A stretch of DNA of 51,807 nucleotides from Entomomonas sp964395065 (GCA_964395065.1 CAYNAM010000001.1:1-51807), one strand, 5' to 3'; positions 18,093 to 25,890 are shown, counted from the first letter of the stretch. The notes: generated from the letters alone by a model not told the origin. Translations and numbers: made by a program.

Positions 18093-19004
18093 ATGAGCTT
18101 ACCAATAGATACAGTTAAAAATTATTTATTATCGCTTCAAGATAATATTTGCAATGCTTTAGAGGCAGAAGATACAAAAGAAAAATTTATCGAAGAACTA
18201 TGGGATAGACCTAGCGGTGGTGGTGGACGTACTCGAGTCATTGCTAATGGTGCAGTGATTGAAAAAGGAGGGGTTAATTTTTCACATGTTTATGGTCAAG
18301 GCCTCCCCCCCTCAGCAAGCGCACATCGCCCAGAATTAGCTGGCTGTGACTTTCAAGCACTGGGGGTTTCCTTGGTTATTCATCCAACCAATCCACACGT
18401 TCCCACATCCCATGCCAATGTTAGACTTTTTGTAGCGGAAAAAGAAGGCCATGCACCACACTGGTGGTTTGGTGGTGGTTTTGATCTAACACCTTATTAT
18501 GCAATTGAAGAGGATTGTGTCTATTGGCATCAAGTTGCCTATGATGCTTGTAAGCCCTATGGCGAAGATGTCTATCCTCGCTTTAAAAAGTGGTGTGATG
18601 AATACTTCTACTTAAAACACCGTATGGAGCCCCGAGGTATTGGTGGCTTATTCTTTGATGATCTTAACGAATGGGACTTTGATACCTGTTTTTCTTTTAT
18701 ACAAGCCATAGGTAACGCCTACACCCAAGCTTATATTCCGATTATTCAACGTCGTAAAGACACCTCCTATACGAAAGAGCAGAGAGAGTTTCAAGCATTT
18801 AGACGTGGTCGCTATGTAGAGTTCAACCTCGTCTATGATCGAGGTACGTTATTTGGCCTACAATCAGGTGGACGGACAGAGTCTATTCTTATGTCGCTCC
18901 CTCCCGAAGTTCGCTGGGGTTATGATTGGCACCCTAAACCTAATAGTGCAGAATCAAAACTAACCGATTATTTTTTAACCAACCGTAATTGGCTTAATCA
19001 ATAG
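18093..19004 (+). CDS. hemF: oxygen-dependent coproporphyrinogen III oxidase
   Basis: A 303-aa enzyme of heme biosynthesis that converts coproporphyrinogen III to protoporphyrinogen IX using O2. Visible signatures are RPSGGGGRTRVI, HPTNPHVPTSHANVR, WWFGGGFDLTPYY, GIGGLFFDDL and RGRYVEFNLVYDRGT. Length is normal for the family. It lies 14 bases before aroE, a pairing also found in Pseudomonas. It supplies heme for the bo3 oxidase encoded earlier in the window. A pair of Fur-type regulated RNAs lies downstream, but no Fur box is seen at hemF itself. Confidence 0.97.
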   Translation: MSLPIDTVKNYLLSLQDNICNALEAEDTKEKFIEELWDRPSGGGGRTRVIANGAVIEKGGVNFSHVYGQGLPPSASAHRPELAGCDFQALGVSLVIHPTNPHVPTSHANVRLFVAEKEGHAPHWWFGGGFDLTPYYAIEEDCVYWHQVAYDACKPYGEDVYPRFKKWCDEYFYLKHRMEPRGIGGLFFDDLNEWDFDTCFSFIQAIGNAYTQAYIPIIQRRKDTSYTKEQREFQAFRRGRYVEFNLVYDRGTLFGLQSGGRTESILMSLPPEVRWGYDWHPKPNSAESKLTDYFLTNRNWLNQ

Positions 19005-19018
19005 GAGCAAGACAATTT

Positions 19019-19840
19019 ATGGATCAATATGCAGTCTTTGGTAATCCTATTGCACACAGTAAATCACCTATCATTCATCGCCTGTTTGCCCAGCAAACAA
19101 GCCAAAAAATAAGCTATGATCCAAAACTCATACCTATAGGACAATTTACTGAAGTCGCCAATAAATTCTTTGAAAAAGCTCTTGGCTGTAATATCACCGT
19201 ACCTTTCAAAGAAGATGCGTTTCAATTTGCTAATGAACTAACGCCTAGAGCACAGTTAGCTGGGGCTGTAAACACACTAAAAAGACTCCCGAATGGCACT
19301 ATTTTAGGGGATAATACGGATGGTATCGGACTGGTTCGCGATTTAAAAAATGCTAAGATTTCACTAAAAAATCAACGTATTCTCTTATTGGGAGCAGGCG
19401 GAGCATCCAGAGGCGTTATTGAGCCGCTATTAAATGAACAACCACAACAATTGATTATTACTAATCGAACCCATGAAAAAGCACAACATCTTGTAGAGCT
19501 CACCAAGCACTTAGGGCCTATAATGAGTGAACGTTACGAAAACTTGAATGACCCTGTTGATCTAATCATTAATGCAACGTCTGCTAGCTTAAGCAGTGCG
19601 TTACCTAACATCAGCAAATATACCATTAAGCCTCAAAAAACTATTTGCTATGATATGATGTATAGTAGAGAGCTGACAGTTTTTTGTCAGTGGGCCAAAC
19701 AACACGGTGCGGCAAAAACAATAGATGGCCTAGGTATGTTAGTTGAACAAGCCGCTGAATCATTCTATTTATGGCGTGGTGTACTGCCTAAAACCGATGC
19801 AGTACTTCGCTTTTTACGCCAACACATAACGATTAATTAA
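19019..19840 (+). CDS. aroE: shikimate dehydrogenase (NADP)
   Basis: A 273-aa enzyme that reduces 3-dehydroshikimate to shikimate in aromatic amino acid synthesis. The N-terminal FGNPIAHSKSPIIH and NITVPFKEDAF (catalytic Lys) bind shikimate; DNTDGIGL carries the Asp partner; LGAGGASRGV is the NADP site, followed by NRTHEKA, which favours NADP. GAGC precedes the start. Probably co-transcribed with hemF. The terminator of the convergent small RNA lies directly after the stop and can serve both strands. Confidence 0.96.
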   Translation: MDQYAVFGNPIAHSKSPIIHRLFAQQTSQKISYDPKLIPIGQFTEVANKFFEKALGCNITVPFKEDAFQFANELTPRAQLAGAVNTLKRLPNGTILGDNTDGIGLVRDLKNAKISLKNQRILLLGAGGASRGVIEPLLNEQPQQLIITNRTHEKAQHLVELTKHLGPIMSERYENLNDPVDLIINATSASLSSALPNISKYTIKPQKTICYDMMYSRELTVFCQWAKQHGAAKTIDGLGMLVEQAAESFYLWRGVLPKTDAVLRFLRQHITIN

Positions 19841-19845
19841 CAGAT

Positions 19846-19968
19846 AAAAAAATACCCAGCAAATTGCTGGGTAAAAAACCGTGATTAGCCTGATGAGACG
19901 ACAAACTAAATAATCTAATAAACCACAACTAGACTCTCTAACCTGCCAGTTGATCTATCGATCAACTT
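19846..19968 (-). ncRNA. Fur-regulated small RNA, PrrF-like, copy 1
   Basis: On the minus strand, a promoter (TTGCAA, 17 bases, TAATAT) overlapping a Fur box leads to a transcript of about 123 nt. It begins with an 8-bp hairpin (AGTTGATC/GATCAACT, GATA loop). It then has an unstructured AT-rich stretch, the segment CTCATCAGGCTAATCACGG at 19879-19897, and an intrinsic terminator, 9-bp stem TACCCAGCA/TGCTGGGTA plus a 7-T run. The CTCATCAGGCTAATCACGG segment is what I recall as the conserved pairing core of PrrF/ArrF RNAs, which block iron-using enzyme mRNAs during iron limitation. The start site is estimated from the -10 box. Confidence 0.85.
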
Positions 19969-19974
19969 GGGTAC

Positions 19975-20003
19975 ATATTAACGATAATGATTATCATTTG
20001 CAA
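19975..20003 (-). promoter_or_regulatory. promoter of sRNA copy 1
   Basis: Minus strand -35 TTGCAA (19998-20003) and -10 TAATAT (19975-19980) are separated by exactly 17 bases. The Fur box fills the spacer, so bound Fur-Fe(II) would exclude RNA polymerase. Confidence 0.75.
19983..20001. promoter_or_regulatory. Fur box of sRNA copy 1
   Basis: Read on the minus strand the site is GCAAATGATAATCATTATC, agreeing with the 19-bp Fur consensus GATAATGATAATCATTATC at 17 of 19 positions. It sits between the -35 and -10 boxes of the sRNA promoter. Confidence 0.9.
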
Positions 20004-20035
20004 TCATTATTTCTACATTTATTCCTATCAATATT

Positions 20036-20331
20036 TAACTACTAATTAATATTTTCTATAAGCTATCAGATTATATTCCATGCTCTCACTAGAAGTACCA
20101 ATAAAATTAATCTCTTATTATTTTTAAATGGATATAAAGATTTTATTCGCTAACATTATTTCAAAAAGATTTTTTCAGCTTTACTAAATAGCGGTTTAAT
20201 TACATATTGCGTTATAAAATGATCACGCAATGCTGCTAATATGATTAGTATTGCTGATTATAATGATCTCTGTCGCAATCCAAAATGGTTACACTAATAT
20301 AATAATATTAATAAATAAAGAGGTCTATGCA
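20036..20331. other. AT-rich intergenic region before the DfsB-like gene
   Basis: About 296 bases of strongly AT-rich sequence with no convincing gene, repeat or hairpin. It should contain the promoter of the following gene. The open frame there can be extended upstream to 20251, but that part (MLIIMISVAIQNG and on) is hydrophobic with no family match. Confidence 0.5.
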
Positions 20332-20883
20332 TTGACAAGAGCAACAACTAAATCTGATTTGATAGATACTGCCAATGGAGAATTTACTAAACTATTGGCA
20401 TTAATAAGTACTATGTCTGAAGAAGAACAAAACGCAACGTTTAACTTCGATAATAACTTTCTTGAAAAACACAAAGAAGCACATTGGGTGCGAGATAAAA
20501 ACCTACGTGATGTATTAATTCATCTATATGAGTGGCATAGATTATTATTGAATTGGATTACTGCCAATCAGAATGGGGAATTAAAACCATTCATACCCAC
20601 TCCGTATAATTGGAAAACATACGGACAACTGAATGTTGATTTTTGGTTGTGTCATCAAAAAACATTGTATCAGAAGTCGAAAGATATGCTAAAACAAAGC
20701 CATTTTGATGTTATAACTCTCATCAATACATTCTCAGACAGTGAATTATTTACAAAAAAACATTTCTCATGGACAGGTACGTCCGCTTTGGGAAGTTATT
20801 GCGTATCAGCAACATCAAGTCATTACAATTGGGCAATAAAAAAAATAAAAATTCACAGGAAACTTTGCCAAGGAACAAAGTAG
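20332..20883 (+). CDS. ClbS/DfsB family four-helix bundle protein
   Basis: A 183-aa DUF1706/DinB-like protein. The N-terminal TRATTKSDLIDTANGEF, the middle LRDVLIHLYEWHRLLLNWI and the C-terminal SSHYNWAIKKIKIH are characteristic of the family. ClbS is a cyclopropane hydrolase that protects against colibactin; most members have unknown substrates. I choose a TTG start because AGAGG lies 8 bases upstream and relatives begin M(P/T)RATTK; ATG codons upstream lack a binding site. It sits between two copies of the sRNA repeat, and base use is more AT-rich than neighbours, so it may be acquired. Confidence 0.82.
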   Translation: MTRATTKSDLIDTANGEFTKLLALISTMSEEEQNATFNFDNNFLEKHKEAHWVRDKNLRDVLIHLYEWHRLLLNWITANQNGELKPFIPTPYNWKTYGQLNVDFWLCHQKTLYQKSKDMLKQSHFDVITLINTFSDSELFTKKHFSWTGTSALGSYCVSATSSHYNWAIKKIKIHRKLCQGTK

Positions 20884-21088
20884 ACACTACAATTTTCACT
20901 TTATTGCGGATATACGTTATTAAAATTAGATTTTGTCTATGGTAATCCCTCCATAAAAATGAAGATATTCATCAGTAAAGTTTTTCTCATCATTTAAATT
21001 ATTATTTGAATTAGTTAAGATCTAATCGTAGTGCAATGGTCGATCCTTTTAACTAGAATATACATTAATGTTTTATTTATTAACTGAC
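20884..21088. other. intergenic region between the DfsB-like gene and sRNA copy 2
   Basis: AT-rich, with no gene or clear hairpin seen. From 21075 onward the sequence becomes homologous to the region just around the aroE stop codon (ATTTATTAAC here against ATTAATTAAC there), marking the left edge of repeat copy B. Confidence 0.5.
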
Positions 21089-21211
21089 AAAAAAATACCC
21101 AGCAAATTGCTGGGTAAAAAACCGTGATTAGCCTGATGAGACGACAAACTAAATAATCTAATAAACCACAACTAGACTCTCTAACCTGCCAGTTGATCTA
21201 TCGATCAACTT
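21089..21211 (-). ncRNA. Fur-regulated small RNA, PrrF-like, copy 2
   Basis: Identical over its whole predicted length to the RNA at 19846-19968: same 5' hairpin, same core (21122-21140) and same terminator. Promoter and Fur box are also identical, so the two should be expressed together when iron is scarce. It lies directly downstream of the kinase gene in the same orientation, so read-through from that gene is possible. Confidence 0.85.
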
Positions 21212-21217
21212 GGGTAC

Positions 21218-21246
21218 ATATTAACGATAATGATTATCATTTGCAA
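21218..21246 (-). promoter_or_regulatory. promoter of sRNA copy 2
   Basis: TTGCAA (21241-21246) and TAATAT (21218-21223) with a 17-base spacer on the minus strand, as in copy 1. Confidence 0.75.
21226..21244. promoter_or_regulatory. Fur box of sRNA copy 2
   Basis: Same 19-bp site as in copy 1, 17 of 19 matches to the Fur consensus, located in the promoter spacer. It begins 11 bases beyond the stop codon of the minus-strand kinase gene. Confidence 0.9.
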
Positions 21247-21254
21247 TTATTATT

Positions 21255-22814
21255 TTAATATTTATTCCTATCAAAATTAAAATATTCATTAATATAGCCT
21301 ATAAGGGTGTGGATACTTTCTTCTTTTGCAGCCTCTACTTTAACAGTTATAAATTGCTCATCGTCCGTAATCGGTTCACGCCATTGTAATTGATTTTTAA
21401 CCACCTCTAATGTTGCATCAGAAGGATCATTACCTTTTTGAGTGCGCATTAATAAGTTCTCTTTTATTACCTCTAGACTTGCCTCACATTCAATAATTAA
21501 GAAAGGAACACCAACCTCCTCAGCAACTAACTTTGCTTTAGTTCGTTCAGTCTGTTTTAAATAAGCCGCATCTAAAATAACACCATATCCAGCTTGTAGG
21601 CACTCCTTAGCTAATTGATATAAACGGTTGTAAGTAGCCGTGGTCGCTTCAGCACTATAAAGCTTTTCCACCTTAACTTCTCCTGCCAATAAACGCTTAC
21701 GCTCTCGATCACTACGCAAGCGGATAGCCCCAAACTGCTCAACTATTTTAGAGGAAATATAACTTTTCCCAACGGCTGAAACTCCATTAGTTATTAACAA
21801 ATAACGTGGAGGAAGTAATGTATAGCGCTCAGCCAAATTAGCGTAATTATAATATTGCTTTAAAATTGCTTCTTTAGCGCCCTGATCCGTTGTCTGCCCT
21901 AAACTAAATAAAGCAACTTTAGCTCTTACCATAGCACGATAGGCTTTATAAAAATTCATAAGTAATAATGACTGATAATCGCCTGTTTCTTCTAAATAGT
22001 TATTCAATAAACGATTGGCAAATGCGTTTAGTTTTCTATCTTCCAAATCCATGATAAGAAACGCAATATCTGCTGTTACGTCTGTAAATCGAAAAGGCTC
22101 ATTAAACTCAATGCAATCAAAGATAACCACTTTACCATCTAAGATAGCTGCATTATTTAAATGAATATCACCATGGCACTCTCTAATAAAACCATTTGCT
22201 TTACGCTCGGCCAATATGGGCTTAAGCCTTTCATAACTACTTTGTGCCCAAGCTTCTAACTCATCCAGTTGATTATAACCCGCTTTATCCTCAGGCAACA
22301 TAGCACGTATTTGTTCAAAATTTTGCTTAACAGGCTCCATTACCATTTCTGGAGAACCTAACTCGTTACCAGCGGCCACAACAGGTGTTGTCATATGAAA
22401 CGCTGCTATTTGCTTAGATAACTGGTCAATATGCTCTTCTGTTAGTTCGCCATTAGACTGCAATTGACTCAACAATTGACTTTGTGGGAACTGACGCATT
22501 TTCAGCATATATTCAATGGGCTCACCATCACCGCTAATCTTCGGCTCTGATAGCGTGCCGGTAATAGGTAATACGTCTAAATAAATATCTTTCGTCAACC
22601 GCTGATTTAATCTTAGCTCTTCTTGACAAAAAAATTGACGATCAACTAATTGTGTAAAATTCAAAAAACCAAAATCCATTGGTTTCTTAATTTTATAGGC
22701 ATAATCACCTGTTAAAATGACCCATGAGATATGAGTTTCAATGACCTGGAACTGCTTAACAGGATGATTATATAAAGAGGGATTTTGTAAAGACGCAATG
22801 AGCTCAACAGTCAT
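21255..22814 (-). CDS. two-domain protein: aminoglycoside phosphotransferase-like kinase plus P-loop ATPase
   Basis: A 519-aa protein. The N-terminal half (about 25-330) is a kinase-fold domain with the catalytic loop CHGDIHLNN and metal site IFDCIEF. The C-terminal half is a P-loop domain with Walker A GVSAVGKSY and SDRERKRLL, like shikimate or gluconate kinases. This fusion is widespread and uncharacterised; the resemblance to antibiotic kinases does not make it a resistance gene. The last codons (DRNKY) overlap repeat copy B. Confidence 0.82.
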   Translation of the reverse strand: MTVELIASLQNPSLYNHPVKQFQVIETHISWVILTGDYAYKIKKPMDFGFLNFTQLVDRQFFCQEELRLNQRLTKDIYLDVLPITGTLSEPKISGDGEPIEYMLKMRQFPQSQLLSQLQSNGELTEEHIDQLSKQIAAFHMTTPVVAAGNELGSPEMVMEPVKQNFEQIRAMLPEDKAGYNQLDELEAWAQSSYERLKPILAERKANGFIRECHGDIHLNNAAILDGKVVIFDCIEFNEPFRFTDVTADIAFLIMDLEDRKLNAFANRLLNNYLEETGDYQSLLLMNFYKAYRAMVRAKVALFSLGQTTDQGAKEAILKQYYNYANLAERYTLLPPRYLLITNGVSAVGKSYISSKIVEQFGAIRLRSDRERKRLLAGEVKVEKLYSAEATTATYNRLYQLAKECLQAGYGVILDAAYLKQTERTKAKLVAEEVGVPFLIIECEASLEVIKENLLMRTQKGNDPSDATLEVVKNQLQWREPITDDEQFITVKVEAAKEESIHTLIGYINEYFNFDRNKY

Positions 22815-22954
22815 AATATTTCTCGTAATAAGTAACTAATGTCTTAAAAACAACTATACAATAAAAATATGAGTTAAAGTGCTATTTATTCGCTAATTTT
22901 GAGGCTTAAAATGCTAACCATTAAGTTATTCAGCATTCTCATGCTATAGGTTAC

Positions 22955-23560
22955 TTAGCTTTCTTCAAAAGCAAGTACTTGCCTGACACATTGCTGATAA
23001 TTATTTTTATCAAAAACTAAGGGTGAAATATTAAACCACTTAATATTTTCATCATTATTTAACGCGAGATGCAAACCACTCCAAATATAATAAGAATCTT
23101 CTTCTGACTTACACTTTGCTCGCCAATACTGCCATATCTGATCGCATCCAGTTAACTTTGCTAAATCATAGCACTCTGACCAATGAGATAGTGTCTTTAG
23201 TTTACTTCTCTGTAAGGACAATGTCTCTACTTCATAAGACTCCATCAAGCCTATTTTATCCCAATGAACCAGTCCTGCTTGATATCGTATCTTTGCAACA
23301 ATTACGGTACAAACCAGATCCAAATCATCTGGACAAACTAAAACCGGTACATTACCATTAATCTCATGCAATAAAAGTGTATTAATATAGTGTTCGCTTA
23401 AGGCATCATAAAGCGATAACCATGCTAGCGATAATTTATTATAATCCTCTTGAGTCTTTTCTGTTATATAGTCAGATAGCGGAACACCATCAATACACAA
23501 CGTCAATGTATTTGCATGAAACAGTTTGATATGCTCAACAGTAACGTTATTCAAATGCAT
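22955..23560 (-). CDS. uncharacterised 201-aa protein
   Basis: I do not recognise this family. The protein is soluble with no signal peptide or membrane helix. It has an acidic, tryptophan-rich C-terminal half (for example DQIWQYWRAKC and EDSYYIWSGLHLAL). The middle contains VPVLVCPDDLDLVCTVIVAKI. It lies 14 bases after the META lipoprotein gene on the same strand, so they may be co-transcribed. The start is weakly supported. Size and tryptophan content would suit an immunity-type or binding protein, but nothing shows this. Confidence 0.6.
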   Translation of the reverse strand: MHLNNVTVEHIKLFHANTLTLCIDGVPLSDYITEKTQEDYNKLSLAWLSLYDALSEHYINTLLLHEINGNVPVLVCPDDLDLVCTVIVAKIRYQAGLVHWDKIGLMESYEVETLSLQRSKLKTLSHWSECYDLAKLTGCDQIWQYWRAKCKSEEDSYYIWSGLHLALNNDENIKWFNISPLVFDKNNYQQCVRQVLAFEES

Positions 23561-23574
23561 TCTCTTTAAAATAA

Positions 23575-23994
23575 TTACTGCTTTTCATACACAAAACTAT
23601 GGTTATTGCCTGTTAATGTTAATGTATTACCTTTTAACTGAACATTCACCCCGTCTCTAAACATACCTCCTAATGCATTTTCCATTATTGCTTCCTTCTG
23701 ACGAAAACAAGCCATTCGCGTAGAGGCCAAGCCATCGCTTTTTAATTTCCCTTCACTCAATGTCGCTTGGCCAATAAATGTATTGCAAAGTACACCGTGA
23801 ATTTTTAATAAATCACCACCACCTGACTCAAAGCTCATACCCATGGATGTAGTAGCATCCGTAATAGCCTCCTGATCAAAACTGACTAAGCGATATTTTC
23901 CATATAAATCGGTTGTTGTGAGATTTGTGGATTTAGCCGTTTGACAACCCACTATAAATGCAGCTGTTGCCATCATTAAAATGATTTTTTTCAT
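23575..23994 (-). CDS. META domain lipoprotein, HslJ-like
   Basis: A 139-aa predicted lipoprotein with a signal ending at lipobox IVGC (Cys17). The META domain follows: LYGKYRLVSFDQE near residue 30, then GVLCNTFIGQATLSEGKLK, then STRMACFRQKEAIMEN, and a terminal strand TLTLTGNNHSFVYEK. E. coli HslJ belongs to this family and is linked to heat shock and novobiocin resistance; the role here is not known. GGAGT upstream is a plausible binding site. Confidence 0.85.
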   Translation of the reverse strand: MKKIILMMATAAFIVGCQTAKSTNLTTTDLYGKYRLVSFDQEAITDATTSMGMSFESGGGDLLKIHGVLCNTFIGQATLSEGKLKSDGLASTRMACFRQKEAIMENALGGMFRDGVNVQLKGNTLTLTGNNHSFVYEKQ

Positions 23995-24122
23995 ATTTGC
24001 ACTCCTATTTTAATCTAATTACTCAATATTTATGAGCTAGAGTATAGCAACCCATAAAAGAATTCATACCCCCCTCAGAAATTTTGTGTCTATTTTTAAA
24101 ATTATCACTGTAAATTCTATCG

Positions 24123-24139
24123 AGAGTGCAGTACACTCT
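24123..24139 (+). promoter_or_regulatory. inverted repeat upstream of argG
   Basis: AGAGTG and CACTCT separated by CAGTA, 34 bases before the argG start. It does not resemble an ARG box (TGAAT-n4-ATTCA), so ArgR control is not supported by this site. It could be an operator or a leader hairpin. Confidence 0.35.
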
Positions 24140-24172
24140 AGGGCTTTCTAGAATATTTTATGGAGTCGTGGC

Positions 24173-25390
24173 ATGGCTGATGTTCAAAAGGTCGTCCTTG
24201 CTTATTCAGGTGGCTTGGATACGTCTGTAATCCTTAAATGGTTACAAGACACTTATCAATGTGAAGTAGTAACTTTTACTGCGGATTTAGGGCAAGGTGA
24301 AGAAGTGGAACCTGCTCGCGCCAAAGCAAAAGCACTAGGTGTAAAAGAGATTTATATTGAAGATTTACGCGAAGAGTTTGTCCGTGATTTCGTGTTCCCA
24401 ATGTTTCGTGCCAATACTATCTATGAAGGCGAATATTTATTAGGTACGTCTATTGCACGCCCACTCATTGCTAAGCGTCTTGTTCAGATTGCTAATGAAA
24501 CCAATGCTGATGCGATCTCACATGGTGCAACAGGTAAAGGCAATGACCAAGTTCGTTTTGAGCTCGGTGCTTACGCATTAAAGCCAGGTGTAAAAGTGAT
24601 TGCACCATGGCGCGAGTGGGATCTTTTATCTCGTGAAAAACTAATGGATTATGCAGAAAAACACAATATCCCTATTGAGCGCCATGGTAAGAAAAAATCA
24701 CCTTACTCCATGGATGCTAACTTACTGCACATTTCCTATGAAGGTGGAGTATTAGAAGATACTTGGGCAGAAAATGAAGAAGATATGTGGCGTTGGACAG
24801 TATCTCCTGAGAAAGCTCCCGATACCCCAACCTACATCGAGTTAACCTACAAAAAAGGTGACATCGTCGCCATTGATGGTAAAAACATGTCCCCTGCCGA
24901 AGTTCTTACTGAACTAAACCGTATTGGCGGTGCTAACGGTATAGGTCGCTTAGACATTGTTGAAAACCGCTATGTTGGCATGAAATCACGTGGCTGCTAT
25001 GAAACACCTGGTGGTACTATAATGCTACAAGGCCACAGAGCAATCGAATCAATCACCCTAGACCGTGAAGTAGCTCATTTAAAAGACAGCATCATGCCAC
25101 AATACGCTAGCCTAATTTATAACGGTTATTGGTGGAGTCCTGAGCGCATCATGTTACAACAGATGATTGATGAGTCACAGCACAATGTCAATGGTGTCGT
25201 CCGTTTAAAACTTTATAAAGGCAATGTTATGATAGTCGGACGCAAATCAGACGATTCTTTATTCGATGCCAATATTGCAACCTTTGAAGAGGATGGTGGT
25301 GCTTATAATCAAGCTGATGCAGCAGGCTTTATCAAACTAAATGCCCTTAGATTAAGAATAGCTGCACAAAAAGGCCGCAAACTAATTTAG
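24173..25390 (+). CDS. argG: argininosuccinate synthase
   Basis: A 405-aa enzyme that joins citrulline and aspartate using ATP in arginine synthesis. The PP-loop is AYSGGLDTSV; DAISHGATGKGNDQVRFE forms the substrate site; SPYSMDANLLHISYEGG and GRLDIVENRYVGMKSRG are conserved. TGGAG provides a binding site before the ATG. Length is typical of the short (non-E. coli) type, as in Pseudomonas. gloA follows after a terminator-like hairpin, the same neighbour as in Pseudomonas. Confidence 0.98.
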   Translation: MADVQKVVLAYSGGLDTSVILKWLQDTYQCEVVTFTADLGQGEEVEPARAKAKALGVKEIYIEDLREEFVRDFVFPMFRANTIYEGEYLLGTSIARPLIAKRLVQIANETNADAISHGATGKGNDQVRFELGAYALKPGVKVIAPWREWDLLSREKLMDYAEKHNIPIERHGKKKSPYSMDANLLHISYEGGVLEDTWAENEEDMWRWTVSPEKAPDTPTYIELTYKKGDIVAIDGKNMSPAEVLTELNRIGGANGIGRLDIVENRYVGMKSRGCYETPGGTIMLQGHRAIESITLDREVAHLKDSIMPQYASLIYNGYWWSPERIMLQQMIDESQHNVNGVVRLKLYKGNVMIVGRKSDDSLFDANIATFEEDGGAYNQADAAGFIKLNALRLRIAAQKGRKLI

Positions 25391-25407
25391 TTTGTTTTAT
25401 TAGTCAC

Positions 25408-25437
25408 AAGCAGTAGAGTTTCTTACTACTGCTTTTA
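25408..25437 (+). terminator. terminator after argG
   Basis: Perfect 9-bp stem AAGCAGTAG/CTACTGCTT with a 9-nt loop and a short T run ending TTTTAATAAT. It separates argG from gloA; read-through may still occur as the T run is short. Confidence 0.65.
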
Positions 25438-25456
25438 ATAATAAGAGGTAAAACTG

Positions 25457-25849
25457 ATGAGATTATTGCACACCATGCTACGGGTTGGTGATTTGGACAA
25501 ATCGATCACCTTTTATACCAAAGTTTTTGGAATGAAACTTCTTCGCCGCAAAGATTATCCCGATGGTAAATTTACACTGGCTTTTGTAGGGTATGGTGAC
25601 GAAAAAGACACTAGCGTTATTGAGTTAACCTATAATTGGGACACAGATCACTATGATCTAGGTAATGGCTATGGGCATATTGCCATAGAAGTCGATGATG
25701 TTTATAAAGCTTGTGATACCATCCGAGCACATGGTGGAAAAATCACACGAGAGCCTGGTCCGATGAAGCATGGTTCAAGCATTCTTGCCTTTGTTGAGGA
25801 CCCCGATGGCTACAAAATAGAGCTACTTTCACCTGATCGTGGTGATTAA
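25457..25849 (+). CDS. gloA: lactoylglutathione lyase (glyoxalase I)
   Basis: A 130-aa metalloenzyme of the vicinal oxygen chelate fold that converts the methylglyoxal-glutathione adduct to S-lactoylglutathione. Metal ligands are the His of LLHTMLRV (H5), the Glu of SVIELTYNW, the His of GYGHIAIEV and the Glu of YKIELLS. Residues MKLLRRKDYPDGKFTLAFVGYG are near-universal in the family. The short bacterial length suggests the Ni-dependent class. AAGAGG precedes the start. Confidence 0.97.
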   Translation: MRLLHTMLRVGDLDKSITFYTKVFGMKLLRRKDYPDGKFTLAFVGYGDEKDTSVIELTYNWDTDHYDLGNGYGHIAIEVDDVYKACDTIRAHGGKITREPGPMKHGSSILAFVEDPDGYKIELLSPDRGD

Positions 25850-25860
25850 TCAAGTGACTT

Positions 25861-25890
25861 AATAAAAACCCATCCCATTGGGTTTTTATT
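25861..25890. terminator. bidirectional terminator between gloA and the convergent small gene
   Basis: A perfect 12-bp stem AATAAAAACCCA/TGGGTTTTTATT with a 6-nt loop; A and T runs are on both sides, so it can work for both strands. It overlaps the stop codon of the minus-strand gene. Confidence 0.85.

Larger units (their letters stand above)
19832..20035. repeat. direct repeat copy A containing sRNA locus 1
   Basis: This block matches 21075-21278 at a constant offset of 1243 bases with no gaps. Positions 19846-20004 are identical to 21089-21247 (159 bp); the outer parts carry a few substitutions. The left end begins in the aroE stop region. The right end (20012-20035) corresponds to the last codons of the kinase gene next to copy B, though here it is non-coding. 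There is no transposase and no terminal inverted repeat. Confidence 0.95.
21075..21278. repeat. direct repeat copy B containing sRNA locus 2
   Basis: Second copy of the repeat at 19832-20035, in the same orientation. 159 bp (21089-21247) are identical. The right end overlaps the last eight codons (stop included) of the minus-strand kinase gene at 21255-22814, so this copy is joined to the intact kinase end while copy A is joined to the intact aroE end. Confidence 0.95.

Noticed and set aside
19832..21278. The repeat pair as an insertion sequence or composite transposon
   Set aside because: No transposase, no terminal inverted repeats and no target-site duplication. The repeat content is a small-RNA gene with promoter and terminator plus ends of neighbouring genes.
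21255..22814. Aminoglycoside resistance gene
   Set aside because: The APH-like kinase fold is fused to a P-loop domain in a widespread uncharacterised family; nothing supports drug modification.
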